Below are positions 47,549 through 58,570 of a stretch of DNA of 64,000 bases, one piece after another. The first letter of the stretch is position 1. Each line of letters starts with the position of its first letter. The translations under genes and the position numbers were made by a program. A model generated the notes under the pieces. The model saw nothing but the letters and a program-made list of their open reading frames with translations, ran no database searches and was not told the DNA's origin. This DNA comes from Spongospora subterranea f. sp. subterranea (Eukaryota; Endomyxa: Phytomyxea; Phytomyxea; Plasmodiophorida), in assembly GCA_049724395.1 (NCBI GenBank), contig JAUGWO010000084.1, positions 62,001-126,000 of the forward strand, in the 5' to 3' direction.

Positions 47549-48313
47549 TATCTATACCATGTCGTACTAATCTCGAAATTAGTAATGTATACCAATTCAG
47601 ACTCGATTAACTTACCCAACGTAACTTCGTGAACGTCTTCTTGAAAGTACTTGACCCGCAAAACAATGCGGTGAGAAAGAACCATTCCGTCTACGAAAAT
47701 TGGGGTGAACGGCGGTCCTACCTCGTGCTTTGCATAAAATCTGGCTGATCTAGTCCCAGAACTATCCGGTCATTAGAGACACCTTTGAGCATTGTTTTGC
47801 GTCAACAATGATGCGTGTCTAAAATCTTGCATCTGAAACCGACGCTATCGAAAACCGTGTAGTCGCCAACATTTAGCACTCCCATCCAATTCTGGCACCT
47901 GTACATTACTCAAGTTTGTTTTGCTAGATTATAGGTTCAGTTCCCAGTTTTTAGCCGATTGGATCAGGTTTCAGATTTCGTGACGCAAACTGGGAGAAAG
48001 TAGAATTTTCAGGTGCAGATCGCTCAAGTCCAGCCAGACCTTGTAGGTCGTTTGCCTTGCTGGGAGTATAGCAATGGGTGTTTGGTTGAACAGGATTACG
48101 TATGAACACGGATTTCACCCACAGTTTCCATCTCCGATTGATTACGATCATGTCTGTTTTCCCACGAGAGCATATCGACGCACCATCCGATATCAACAGC
48201 AGAATAACAAGCAGGCAGAAGGCCCTCGTATGATCTATATATATATTATATACTGGTTTGGGGGACGATGGTGTCGGGATTATTATAGCGGCGCACGTTC
48301 CGAGCTAAACGAA
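47549..48313. other. Intergenic between prefoldin 4 and the TOG gene
   Basis: Convergent 3' flanks. An AT-rich run (ATATATATATTATATA) lies at about 48236-48251. Short frames on both strands show no motif. Confidence 0.4.
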
Positions 48314-51300
48314 TCAGGAGACGACGGTGGTGGCGAATAGCTCTTGCTGTAATTTCCTGGCCTTATCGTTGCTCAAAGCGGCGACCTCATCTTCCCAAAT
48401 ATGTGTTCCTAATGCCGTCCTCAACGCTAGCAGCAACTGCCTGTTTGCGCGATGCACATCCCCTTTCCTTTCGTCTAACATGGCGATCGCCAACGGGAAT
48501 CCATACTTCCGGATCGCCGATTTGCTCGTCACCAGCTCCACCAATGCCGCCAGTTTGGTCACCGCCGCGCATTTCACACGAATATTCCCGAATGACGCCA
48601 ACCGCCCTAATTGCATCAACAATTCCGGCCCATGGCTGCGTTGCATTATCATATCCATGACCGACGAAGCCGACGCCCGAATGTTGGCGTGTGAGGAAGC
48701 TAAACAGGCACCTAATGGCGGTAATAAATCATTGAGCGCCGCCGCAGGTAAGAGCCACGAACTCGCGGCCAGAACCGCGCTCAACGTCTCCAACGCGCAG
48801 AAATTAATCTTGCTGTTGACGTCGGACAACCGTGGCGCTACACGCTGTAATATCTGCAGTACATCGCCATCGGATAAAATCGTCGGATCATTACGAATCG
48901 AATCTAGCACGTTTTCAAGCCCTACAAGACGATATGCCATCAACGCTAGCGAAGATTGTGTAAACGGGGGGTGTACCGTGAAGGCGACGACGCCATTCCA
49001 CTGAAGCTAGATCGGCCTCAACCATAGCGCCAAAGGTGAACCCTGAAACCGCCTCAATTGGATCCGATGACGAAAGAACCGGCACATCGACATCATCATC
49101 TGACGCGTGGCCTCTGGGTGGCGTAACGCTGGCCGGACCGTGATGCCGGTAACGTGTGGAATGAATTGACGGGGCGATCATTGATGGCTCTTTGGCGAGA
49201 ACACCGCGAACCAGATCAGTTTGGCGCGTGGTTAGAACGGACGTGGCCGCGTCCAACAGCACTGATGTGGACGAGCGCGCCACAAGTGCGAATAGTAACT
49301 GTTTAGCGCCAAGACGAACATCACTTGCCCCTTCTTCCAGGAAAGAGCACGCTAACTTCAGCGTGCGTTCGTATAAAGCTTGTGTGCAGCCGCGCCTGTT
49401 AACACACGAGGCAAGACATTGCCCGATCTTGGCTTTTTCACCATGGGTACGGCCTCGTACTTCCAATAACGCCAGCAGACTGTGTCGCAGTTGGGACATC
49501 GATTCCAACGCTTTCTGGGCCTCTACGGCAAGGAATTCGTTGGCGTCGGTGGCGCGACGTAATAGGTCGGGAATTAAGGCGATCAGAAGGCTGCGATCGT
49601 TCATGGTCCCACTACAATAAGTCAACAGATCTGTGATGGTCAATAACGCCGTCCGCACAAGCGACGACCTAAGTGAGGACAGAGCCGCTAGAATGGAGGT
49701 GAGTAATGTTGTTCTGTGGATATGTGGCGCCAGATCCTGAGAGTGGTGTACAGCCAGGCGGCGCAGTGTTCCCAACGCTGAGAACTGCATCTCCCATGAC
49801 GTCGATTGCATATCCGAGATCACTTTCACACATTCGCCATCGATATCCGCGCAATGTATTAGCGCCATCACCTCGCTCGTATCCAGGTATTTGTCGCGAC
49901 ACTCGACACCTTCCATCCGTCGACCAGACGCCGATGCGCGATGGGAAAGTCGCCTGGGTGGTTTCCACACATCACTTAGAGTTTGTGACAGAATCGCTGT
50001 TTTTCCAGAATTTCCATCGCTTCCGCATACAGCAGCTGGGAAAGTCTCTGAGAACGCTTCTTGCGATGGAGAGCGTTGAACTTGAGCACTCAACGCTCGG
50101 CGTCCCTTGGCTTTCAAAGAGCGAAGTTTCGATGCGATATGGGTTGGGTCGTTGTTCCAAAGAGGTTGTTTCGCAACAAAATCGCCAGAATTCGAGCTCG
50201 GCAACTGAGAACTGATATCGTTCTTCACCGCCACTGTCTCTTTCACAGGGAGAGCAGAATGAATTGGTCGAGAACGAGGGCGGCGGCGGGGGAAAACGCG
50301 AAGGAATGGGAAATGGACCCGGTCAAGACCGGCGGCATTCGGGTTCAGGGTGGGCAATTGGCCGTGCGGGATACGCGCCTGTACCACGCTGGGCAGATCG
50401 CCTGGCAACGTGCCAGGATATGATGCCGATATCAGCGTCAATAATTCCACTATTAACTGCCACAAACATCGCATCAAGAACAGAAGAGTCAATACTTGTT
50501 GAAAATCATGCGACGGTAATAATGGAGGTGAAATCTGCTAAAAGTCAATAACATTTGTCAATAGAACCCAAGTGAGAACGGGATTTGTCACGTGAAACCA
50601 CAGGTCGTTCGAAGGAAAAAGCCCAAAACGCGCCGAAAGGAACAAAATGTTGAATTACTTTAGGTGGTTGAAGGGCGTGATCAAGAGCGTGCAAAAGGGC
50701 GAGGGTTAACGGGCGAACATGGTGATCGGGGGCGGGGATGGTGGCCGACAGCAGCGTTAGGACGAGATAAGTGCAATATGTGAGGAAGGTTTCGTGCACG
50801 ACCCCACGGAGAAGGCAGGACGTGATCGCCGGCAGCACGGCACCCGCGCTCCACTCGATCAGCTTCATGACGATATCGGCGTGTATCGGACGACTCGGCC
50901 CAACTAGGCCGGCGACGCCAACAAATGACGGGACGCCCAACAACGAGACGTCACATTCCAATGATGGTCGGTGCCTATTCAAACCATTGTTAATTCCGCA
51001 TGGAAATCAAGTTTGAACAACAACAAGTTGGTGTCGTTTGAGGTCGAAACTCGAATTATTAGGGATAATCGGTGCTGATTCATACAGGATGATGTCCCCA
51101 AGCATTTGAAGTGCCAATGGAGCGCAGGCTGGATCACGAATGAGATCGAATACGAGGAAGTTTATGAACCCGGGCACAGCGATCACTGAGGCGTCAGAGA
51201 CCGTCCTCAGGAGACTGGCTATATCGCCAACAAGGCCTGCACGTGTCGGCTTCGACAATGAACACCGCAGCTGGTCGAACATCGAGTTTGGGATAAATCC

Positions 51301-52062
51301 GAACACTGGCTGGCTAACATGCCCCTCCAGGGTAATCAGCGATGCTGACGCTGTCTGAGACACGATCGCGTTGCTGTCGTTTTGCGCCAGGCGGCGGATC
51401 TCGCTGAAAAACGTCGTCGACCGGATGATGCCTTGAACATAGAGGTGGACGAGGGCGGCGATCGCCTCACTTCGCACGGCGTCATCGAAATTCCTCAGAC
51501 CGCATACCTCCAGTGCATCAGTCACCACTTCGGCGCTAGTCACTGCCAAGATCTAGAGCAACAGAAAAAAGCAATGAATATCCACTGCGTTGGTCGGAAC
51601 GTTGTGATCATCTGCGGGATCAAGGTCATGGCGTTCCGTAACGTGCAATGTACCGGTACAGCGATAACGTTTCAGTGTAGCTCGTGCCGCGTACAGTCAA
51701 TGGGTTTTAGCGTCAGTGCAGTAAATCATAGCGGTGTAACAAGATATAGCGCGTTCAAAGGTTAGCGTTACCTCGACAGTTCGAAGAGCGGCCGCTGCGA
51801 CGGCTGGATTGGAATGTGCTAGAGCGCTGATGAGATTCGGGGCAATGGTCGGTATGGCGGATGACGGCAAAGGCGGGTCCATATCAGCAACAATGTGCAA
51901 GGCGTGAACTGCGACGACGGCATTGGGATCGTTGATACAAACAGAAACAGCCGAAGCGACCTCCGCCGGCGAACATCGACGGTGAAGGGAGTAGACCTGG
52001 ATTGTGTCGGTGCTCCGTAGCACCTGGATCAACTCAGCAGTGATCGGCGCCATGACGACCAT
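48314..52062 (-). CDS. HEAT/TOG-domain protein, TOGARAM/crescerin-like
   Basis: TOG domains bind tubulin; TOGARAM/CHE-12 proteins tune axonemal microtubules. The ATG at 52062 (MVVMAPITAELIQVLRSTDT) opens an alpha-helical HEAT region (DPNAVVAVHALHIVADMDPP, DDAVRSEAIAALVHLYVQGI). A roughly 130-nt intron with GTAATT donor and TTTTAG acceptor joins HALDHALQPPK to QISPPLLPSHDF in frame, linking it to a Ser/Arg/Pro linker and a first TOG-like block (STSWEMQFSALGTLRRLAVH, then RSSLVRTALLTITDLL). A 55-nt intron near 48936-48990 joins EWRRRLH to GLENVLDSI, creating the classic TOG start W-x3-L-x-GL; the second TOG continues INFCALETLSAVLAAS and NIRVKCAAVTKLAALVE. Stop at 48314. Total about 1,150 residues. 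That the N-terminal HEAT part belongs to the same gene is likely but rests on one inferred intron; two adjacent genes are possible. Confidence 0.65.
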
Positions 52063-52463
52063 CGGGTTCTTTACCGAATCAGGAAGTATCAAGCTCCAAT
52101 CCCTAGTAGGGATTGGAAAAATTGATTATTCCCAGGAAACGGATCGACCAACTCTACGGGGGTGTTTTATATTATTAGCACGCAGATCGCCACCAGGGTA
52201 CCACGTTTATGGCCCTTTTGCATTTGTTTTCCATGGCATAAGCATTTTGGGGCGTCTGTATCGTACCGAAAGACAATGATCAACTGGAACATGCGGTCAA
52301 TCAACCGATGCGTGCACAAAGTCCAACGTTAATAAGATGACCAACTTGTTTGAGTTTGGCGACTAACACCATTTAGTAGTGATCTTAGAGTTGACTGATA
52401 CATTGTATTGTTCACATAAATAGAGATTGGTACATTGTTTTTGCGGAAACAGATCAGACGAGG

Positions 52464-54266
52464 TTATGACCGAAACCGCCAAATCTTAACAACATAGTCG
52501 TCTCCGCACGATGCCAATAATGGTGAAGCTCCGTTGGACCAAGCTACACAATTTACTTCACCTTCATGAGCGTCGGGAACTCTGCAATGCAGAGACGCGT
52601 TGATGTCGCATTCCTTTGAGGCAAAATGACAATGTAAGAGAGCATGGTGACAATCAAGACACTTGTTTTGCTTACATCGTCTTGATCGGCATTTTTGATT
52701 AATTCAGTATGAAAAACACATAATTGGTCATCGCCGCCAGCAGAAACGAACAATGGTGACGTATACGATAAGCAAACTGCAATAGAGAATATGGGACGGT
52801 CATGATATCCAGACAGCACTTGCATCTTATCCCATTGGGCTGAAACGAAAGACCAAATATCAAATATGATAATAATGAACATACTGGAGCGAACCTTGTG
52901 ATGCCAATTGATCGCTTTGTGAATTTCGCCATATTATCAGGGTCTGATCATCGCTGCAAGAAACTGTAGGGTCCATCGTAAGCAAAGTTTGCAAGCAAAG
53001 GAATAAAGAACACTACTGAATCGTTTTCCTTCGGTATCGAGAAAATCGATTGACCAGACAGTAGATGTGTGACCGCGAAGCGTTTGCGTACAGAACCATT
53101 CGTCTTCATCTTCGGCCCATATTTTTATGGTATCATCATATCTAAAAATATAAACTGAAAATTTTGTTCAAAAACAGTGTTAGATGCTGTTGACTTACGA
53201 TGACGACAATAACATTCGTTGTGTGGGGTGCCACCGAACACATTTAACATCTTGACTATGTCCTTGCAGTACTGAAATGCATTCGAAGTCGCCGTCTTCT
53301 GTTACTGTAGACATCAACTCATAAATAACAGTAGAATCAAAATTAATAAAAAACATCGAAGCGCGTCCAGAGAAAAGAAACACCCTGTACTGAGTTCAAA
53401 ATTAAAAAAAAATGTTTGCTTCCAACAGACGATTCGACATACATTCCCAAATCCAAACGCTTTTATCGCGACTACATGTTGCCAATAAAAAAGGATGAGC
53501 GCACGACGACCACGACAGCGATTTGACTTCGTTTTCATGTCCTTTCAAGAGTGGCCACAATAGAGTAAGTTGGTTGGGATTCGTCGTCGCTACCGTCATC
53601 AGTGCTTTCAACAAGGCTCCAAATATTGACAATACCGTCGAACCCTCCGGACGCGAGCATGGACCCATCTGGGGACCAAGCTAGACATCGGATGGTCCTT
53701 TTATGTCCCTAATTGATCAACAGCAAATTGTTAGAGCAACGCTGTCAGCTAACCATAAATACAATTTGCAAACTTCTGATAAACCTCAACAAATGCAAAT
53801 TGTCGCAATATTCAAGCAAACATTGAACGGTGGCAGCAGCCCTCACCCTCATGCTGAAGTGTGGAGGTAAAAATTTTACAATATTAATGAGTAAACATCT
53901 CGAATACGGAACTGCAACTCACGGTAGCTACAGTTGCAAAGCACACCCATTGCTTTTGATGGTCGCGTCCAACCTGTTTCCAGATGCGTATCGTCTTATC
54001 AGAGCCGCAGGAGGCCAGTACCAAATCCTGACCTGGATGCCAGGCAACGCACCAGACTACATCGGTATGTCCTAGAACAGAAACAACGAAAACGGGAATA
54101 ATGAGTAAATCCCAATTCAAATGTTATAGATGCGGTATCGTTACACTAGGCCGCGAGAGGCCATGTGTGAGACGACTACAGCTAAATTAGCGTTACCCGA
54201 TAGAGTGGACACACAATCGAGTTCAACAGGAACGGCGACATCAGCTGATGAATGTTCGGAAACCAT
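52464..54266 (-). CDS. CIAO1: Cytosolic iron-sulfur assembly component CIAO1 (Cia1)
   Basis: CIAO1 is the seven-bladed WD40 scaffold of the CIA targeting complex, which loads Fe-S clusters on cytosolic and nuclear proteins. The ATG at 54266 gives [20 protein letters not shown]; an intron of about 128 nt (54072-54199) joins TLSG to [17 protein letters not shown] blades follow in order: [49 protein letters not shown] with [54 protein letters not shown] with GGDDQLCVF; and the last [20 protein letters not shown] ending VVKIWRFRS at 52464. Wording such as [17 protein letters not shown] and SQDVKxVxWHP is diagnostic of CIAO1 among WD proteins. At least seven short introns. Head-to-tail with the TOG gene, 400 bases apart. 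Confidence 0.92.
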
Positions 54267-54960
54267 CGTAATTAGTGTAATCGACGGCAGTGAGTAACTT
54301 CCACGTGAGTTGCGCCACGGATCTGCGCGGCAGTAACGCAATGCTGGAATCGTGTCACGACGCTGTTGCCAAACCTGTTAGGTATGTCAGGCTTTTTGTT
54401 TGGCGTTTTTTGCAGCTGTGTTGCTTCAAAGTAAAGTTAAATCTTGTCGTTTGCGTTTTCCCTGAAAACTGTATTCAGCGACACGATTGTTCCATAGTCA
54501 ACGTTCGTGGTTTTGACTCTCTCAATAAAGTATTAACTGTATGTATGTTTTGGATTGTTTTTGATAGTTCTCTCATGTTTTGGACTGTTTTTGATAGTTC
54601 TCTCTTTGTCGTGTCACCGTGATGTTTCCGAAGAAACTGTAAGGGTGGGTTCACTTTATGGTACCGCAACTCGCAATAAATAGTTAAGGGCAGTGTCATT
54701 GACTCATTTTCAACGCACCCTCCGTTCGGAATACAGTTCTGTTGAAAAAAGGTGCGTGGATTGAGGTTGTTTTTAGCGCCATCTCACTGCCATCTCTCCC
54801 TTCTCAAAACTACAATGACGCGCACGCCAAGTGCATTTCTCTCCCGAAATTTTGAGCTTTGAGGCTCATTTCAAACTAAAAATAGCTCATAATAAAGACA
54901 AGGGTTTACAGGATTTGTTCCAAAGGCACCGCTGCCTCGGCATTGTTGAACTGAAATCTG
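54267..54960. other. Intergenic upstream of CIAO1, with a 30-bp tandem repeat
   Basis: No gene is supported. It contains the CIAO1 promoter and the tandem repeat listed separately. The right part may be flank of the Tc1/mariner relic. Confidence 0.35.
54545..54604. repeat. 30-bp tandem duplication
   Basis: Two directly adjacent 30-nt units starting ATGTTTTGGA and ending GATAGTTCTCTC differ at one base. No function evident. Confidence 0.9.
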
Positions 54961-54965
54961 AGAGC

Positions 54966-55736
54966 ATGACTGCACCTACAGAAGACCTCAACCGAGTTAG
55001 AGAAGCCAACGTGGCTCCTGGGAAGACAATAGCCGTCGACCAGCAGGCCTCGGGAATCGTCATTGTTCCTGAAGAGTTTGCCTGTAGAAAAGGACAGACA
55101 AACCTTACTGATGATCAGCGTCGTGTAATTTACGAATATATTTTGAAGATGAGTGATGCAGGAAAATTTGTTGAAGGTTTGATTGCATCAGCAAGCCGTT
55201 AATTTTGTCATTCCGCGCCGAACAGCCAGCAGGTTATGGAACCAGGAAGTGAAAAGCAGTGGTACCGGAATGACTTCTGCCATAGTTTCTTCACAAAAAC
55301 GAGGAAGGGTTGGTCGAAAGAAAAAGCCCGTTGATCCAGAGAAAGTCAAAAACATTCCTTTCCAACAACGATCAAATATCCGGTCTCTTGGGTGCGCTTT
55401 GAATCTGTCCGTATCCACAATGCATGCAAGAATCAAGGAAGGACAAGGCGCATTCAAATGCGATGAAGCCAATCCTCAAGCCAACAAGATGACCAGGCTA
55501 AAGTTCTTTATTTTCATGATAAGCTTGTCACCCCATCAGGATCCAATTTTCAAGAACATGATGAACGTCGTCCATATTGACGAAAAATGATTCTATTTGA
55601 CTCAAACTAGTCAACGATTTTACTTAGCTGCAGATCCACATCGTATCTGCAAGAGCAAACGCTTCATCACCAACGTGATGTTCATGGCGGCAGTAGCTCG
55701 GCCGCGATGGGACCGGTCTAAAACAAATTGTTCACC
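54966..55736 (+). mobile_element. Tc1/mariner-type transposase relic (oomycete-like)
   Basis: The N-terminal part (MTAPTEDLNRVREANVAPGK, then LTDDQRRVIYEYILKMSDAG) resembles a helix-turn-helix head. After a frame change near 55190 the frame continues SQKRGRVGRKKKPVDPEKVK, RSNIRSLGCALNLSVSTMHA and MMNVVHIDEK. At 55588-55590 a TGA stands where the family has Trp (HIDEKWFYLT), and the same frame continues FYLTQTSQRFYLAAD and CKSKRFITNVMFMAAVARPR, which carries the first catalytic Asp block and typical downstream sequence. The remaining catalytic residues are missing. This variant (HIDEKWFYLT...CKSKRFITKVMF) is widespread in oomycetes. One frameshift, one stop and a 3' truncation make it inactive. 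Confidence 0.78.
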
Positions 55737-55739
55737 GGA

Positions 55740-56098
55740 AAGCTCGGTATGTTTTCATAGAAGGTCCGTATCTGAGTCTCTGATCTACCGAGTGTATCAC
55801 ATGGACAACCTCCAGTGTACAGTACACGAAGATGCAGGTCTCGACACGTGGTGCGTATTACGGTGCGTGCGAGAGCGCAGCCTTGCAAGTGATTGAAGAA
55901 TGAGGGCTGTGTGTACCTGAATGTGTGCACGCACGCTGCGTTTTTTACGTTTTGTACAGGCGGAGGTTTGAACTCGATGAACAGTGTGAGCGGGTAGAGG
56001 CGCCGCCACCCGATCCGAAGTCGGTTATCGTCAGTCTGTCGATCTTCAAAACTATCTTGTGCTGTCGAACCGTGAATATTCTCAGAATTTTCTAAGCC
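55740..56098. other. Spacer between the transposon relic and the carrier gene
   Basis: No gene. The TGTGCACGCACGCTGCG stretch near 55922 is GC-rich. The final 100 bases should hold the carrier's promoter and leader. Confidence 0.35.
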
Positions 56099-57279
56099 AT
56101 GTCGTCACCAGCTCCGACACCTGATGCCACACCCAAACCTGCACCCCCTGCCAAGAACCCGTACTGGGCGGCGGCTCAGCCGTTCGTTCTTGGAGGGTCC
56201 GTATAGAGGCACTGTATAGCAAGCTTTGCTGTTGACTTGAAGATAGGCTTTCCGGAATGATAGCGACAACGTGCATTCAGCCCATTGACATGGTATATTG
56301 TTTGTTATATCTGTTATGCAGAGTTTCTCAGCTTAATCAGGTCAAAGTGTCGATCCAATTAGAGGGAAAAGGCGGTATTACGAACCCTATGACAATGGCA
56401 CGTAAATTGGTCGCACAAGAAGGAATATCTTCATTATATCGTGGACTTTCAGCGGGTCTATTACGGCAAGCAACCTACACCACTGCCAGAATGGGATTGT
56501 TTACAACAATCGCTGGAGCTCTGTAGGTCAATTATGCAATTCTTGGTCAGGTTTACCAATTCTCTTCCCCAGCAAGGGTGAAGACGGTTCGCTAAATTTT
56601 ACCAAGAGGGCCGTCGCTGGTCTTGCAGCAGGTGGTCTTGGATCGATAATAGGCAACCCGTGTGATCTTGCCCTAGTAAGAATGCAAGCTGATGCTGGGC
56701 TTCCTGCTGCCGAGCGTCGCAACTACAAGAACGTTGTTGATGCTCTTTTCCGAATTGTTAAGGTGCAGTACTTGACGATTTTTCTTACTAATCGAAATTT
56801 GGAAGATGTGATTGAATTTTAGGAAGACGGGGTTATGGGTTTATGGGGTCTGGTTGCTTCCCGACTGTAATGCGGGCAATGGCCTTAAATGTTGGCATGT
56901 TGGCAACCTATGATCAATCAAAAGAAATGATCGAAGCTAAATTCGGCAAGAATGCCACCAGCACATTCGCGGCTTCGGCCGTAGCCGGATTTTTCGCCTC
57001 GTTCATGTCACTACCGTTCGATTTCGTGAAAACTCGTATCCAAAAAATGAAGCCCGATGCACAGGGAAAGGTCCCGTATTCTGGGCCACTCAACTGTGCT
57101 GTTACTGTCATGAAAACTGAGGGTCCTTTGGCGTTCTACAAAGGATTTGTTACTTTTTACTGTAAGGTATTGCGTTTTTGCAGTGATTGCCTCTAATATT
57201 TTTCTTGCAGTCAGAATTGCACCTCACGCCATGATCACGTTGTTAGCAATCGAAGGGCTCCGTACTGTTTTCGATTAAG
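56099..57279 (+). CDS. Mitochondrial 2-oxoglutarate/malate-type carrier (SLC25 family)
   Basis: A six-helix exchanger of the mitochondrial inner membrane. The ATG at 56099 gives MSSPAPTPDATPKPAPPAKN, then repeat 1 FVLGG/LSGMIATTCIQPIDMV. Two introns of about 50 nt interrupt this and lead to KVSIQLEGKGGITNPMTM and LYRGLSAGLLRQATYTTARM. Repeat 2: AVAGLAAGGLGSIIGNP then PCDLALVRMQADAGLP and RRNYKNVVDALFRI; repeat 3: AVAGFFASFMSLPFDFVKTR, IQKMKPDA and a last exon ending LLAIEGLRTVFD. The PxD signatures of all three repeats are present, and ALVRMQADxxLP with MSLPFDFVKTRIQxM is the oxoglutarate carrier (SLC25A11) wording. The Ala/Pro-rich head is typical of this subfamily in protists and plants. 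About 310 residues. Confidence 0.88.
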
Positions 57280-57420
57280 GGATGTTTGACCTTTTAGAAA
57301 CACATTGACATTGTCTATTTTTAAACACTACTAATCGGTTGTAGCTTGCATATTGGACTTTTGTGTCATTATTTAACAGTTAAAAACTACTATTCATTTT
57401 CTCAAAATATACGCCAGTAC

Positions 57421-58149
57421 CTACATGACAGTGCATCCACGTTCGCCATTGTCATCATCATCATCGCAGGGGGTGATCGAGTCGCCCATTGTGCCCATAA
57501 TACTGGAAAGATGATTTTTGGCTAGTTTGAGTTCGTGTTCGGTCAAATCCCGCACCGGATCGCTTCCCGAACTTGAAAGTGCTTCTTTCGCCCTTTCATG
57601 AAGCTCGCTATGCAGATGATACTGCATATCGCATTCACGAAGCATGCTCTTCAGTTGCTCGTTTTCGGCGAATGATTTCAGCAGCACCTTAGTCAGCATA
57701 GTTTGCCGATTCGTCGTCAGCATATCCACGGTTCTAGGTGTAGCGGGCACACCGCTAACAATCAGGCATCGCAGCCGCTCCAACTCTGCCAACGTCCTGA
57801 CCTGCGATCGATTCCACTGATTCGCCTTTTCTTGTAGCACCTTTGTCGCCTTATCCAACTCAACCACTGATTCAAATTCGGTGTTTTCCTTTTGATGTTG
57901 ATTGCTCTCCTGCGTGTTCCCTTTATCTTCAGTAATTTCCTGTTCTTCCGTTGATGTACTGACGTTCGACTTTGGCTTCCTGGTACGATGGCTGCGAGGT
58001 TTAGCATTGTTTTTAGAGTTTAGTGGACTAGGTCGAGACAACGCCTGAATCTTCGCAGTCAGCCGGCGCACCATAGCTCCAGCTTTTGACGGTTCACTCG
58101 ATTTCTCGATTTTTCTGAAATCATGCACGTCAATTTGGACATCCGTCAT
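57421..58149 (-). CDS. Coiled-coil protein with C-terminal CaaX box
   Basis: A single-exon gene of 242 residues, ATG at 58149 (MTDVQIDVHDFRKIEKSSEP), stop at 57421. After a basic, Ser-rich segment (AKPRSHRTRKPKSN) comes a Gln/Glu/Lys-rich linker, a coiled-coil stretch (VVELDKATKVLQEKANQW, LAELERLRCLIVSG) and a helical C-terminal half (TKVLLKSFAENEQLKSMLRE). The acidic DDDDDNGERGCTVM end has Cys-Thr-Val-Met as its last four residues, a good CaaX motif (Met at the last position favours farnesylation). This predicts a prenylated, membrane-attached protein. I do not recognise the family. It is divergent from NOB1 with 421 bases between starts. Confidence 0.72.
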   Translation of the reverse strand: MTDVQIDVHDFRKIEKSSEPSKAGAMVRRLTAKIQALSRPSPLNSKNNAKPRSHRTRKPKSNVSTSTEEQEITEDKGNTQESNQHQKENTEFESVVELDKATKVLQEKANQWNRSQVRTLAELERLRCLIVSGVPATPRTVDMLTTNRQTMLTKVLLKSFAENEQLKSMLRECDMQYHLHSELHERAKEALSSSGSDPVRDLTEHELKLAKNHLSSIMGTMGDSITPCDDDDDNGERGCTVM

Positions 58150-58570
58150 TGTTTTAAGAAGGGGCGATATTTAGCGAAGTCGATTTAGAATAATGGCCGG
58201 TCAAACGCAATTCGGAATTTGCCGCAAACATTGACTCACCCGTTGATTGACCCGTTCAGGACAAAAAAAATGGATGGTTCAACTCTGGCTCATTTCAGAG
58301 TTCTCATAAAATCCTAATTCACACCGATCTTTACTCGGGAGGTTTTGACAGCGAATAGAAGACAGTTACGCTGGAGTCGAAAAGATGAGTTGAGTTGACA
58401 AGGTGCGAAATAACGTCGAAATGAAATTGCAACTGTTTTGAAAGATCCAGATTCAGTTTTCGTGAAATTTTCCGGAAAATTCCAGTTCGAACAAAACATG
58501 TTGACATTTCTTTCCGCCACGGGCTCCGTCACGGACTTCGTTGATCGCGATCGAAAAATTTACTGGAGGA

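Noticed and set aside
48936-48990. A 31-nt ultra-short intron in the TOG gene
   Set aside because: An alternative acceptor TTGTAG 24 bases further on gives a normal 55-nt intron and the expected TOG sequence RRRLHGLENVL, so the ultra-short version is unnecessary.
48327-49004. Plus-strand open frame of 225 codons opposite the TOG gene
   Set aside because: The minus strand carries the TOG repeats and in-frame intron; the plus-strand frame is its shadow.
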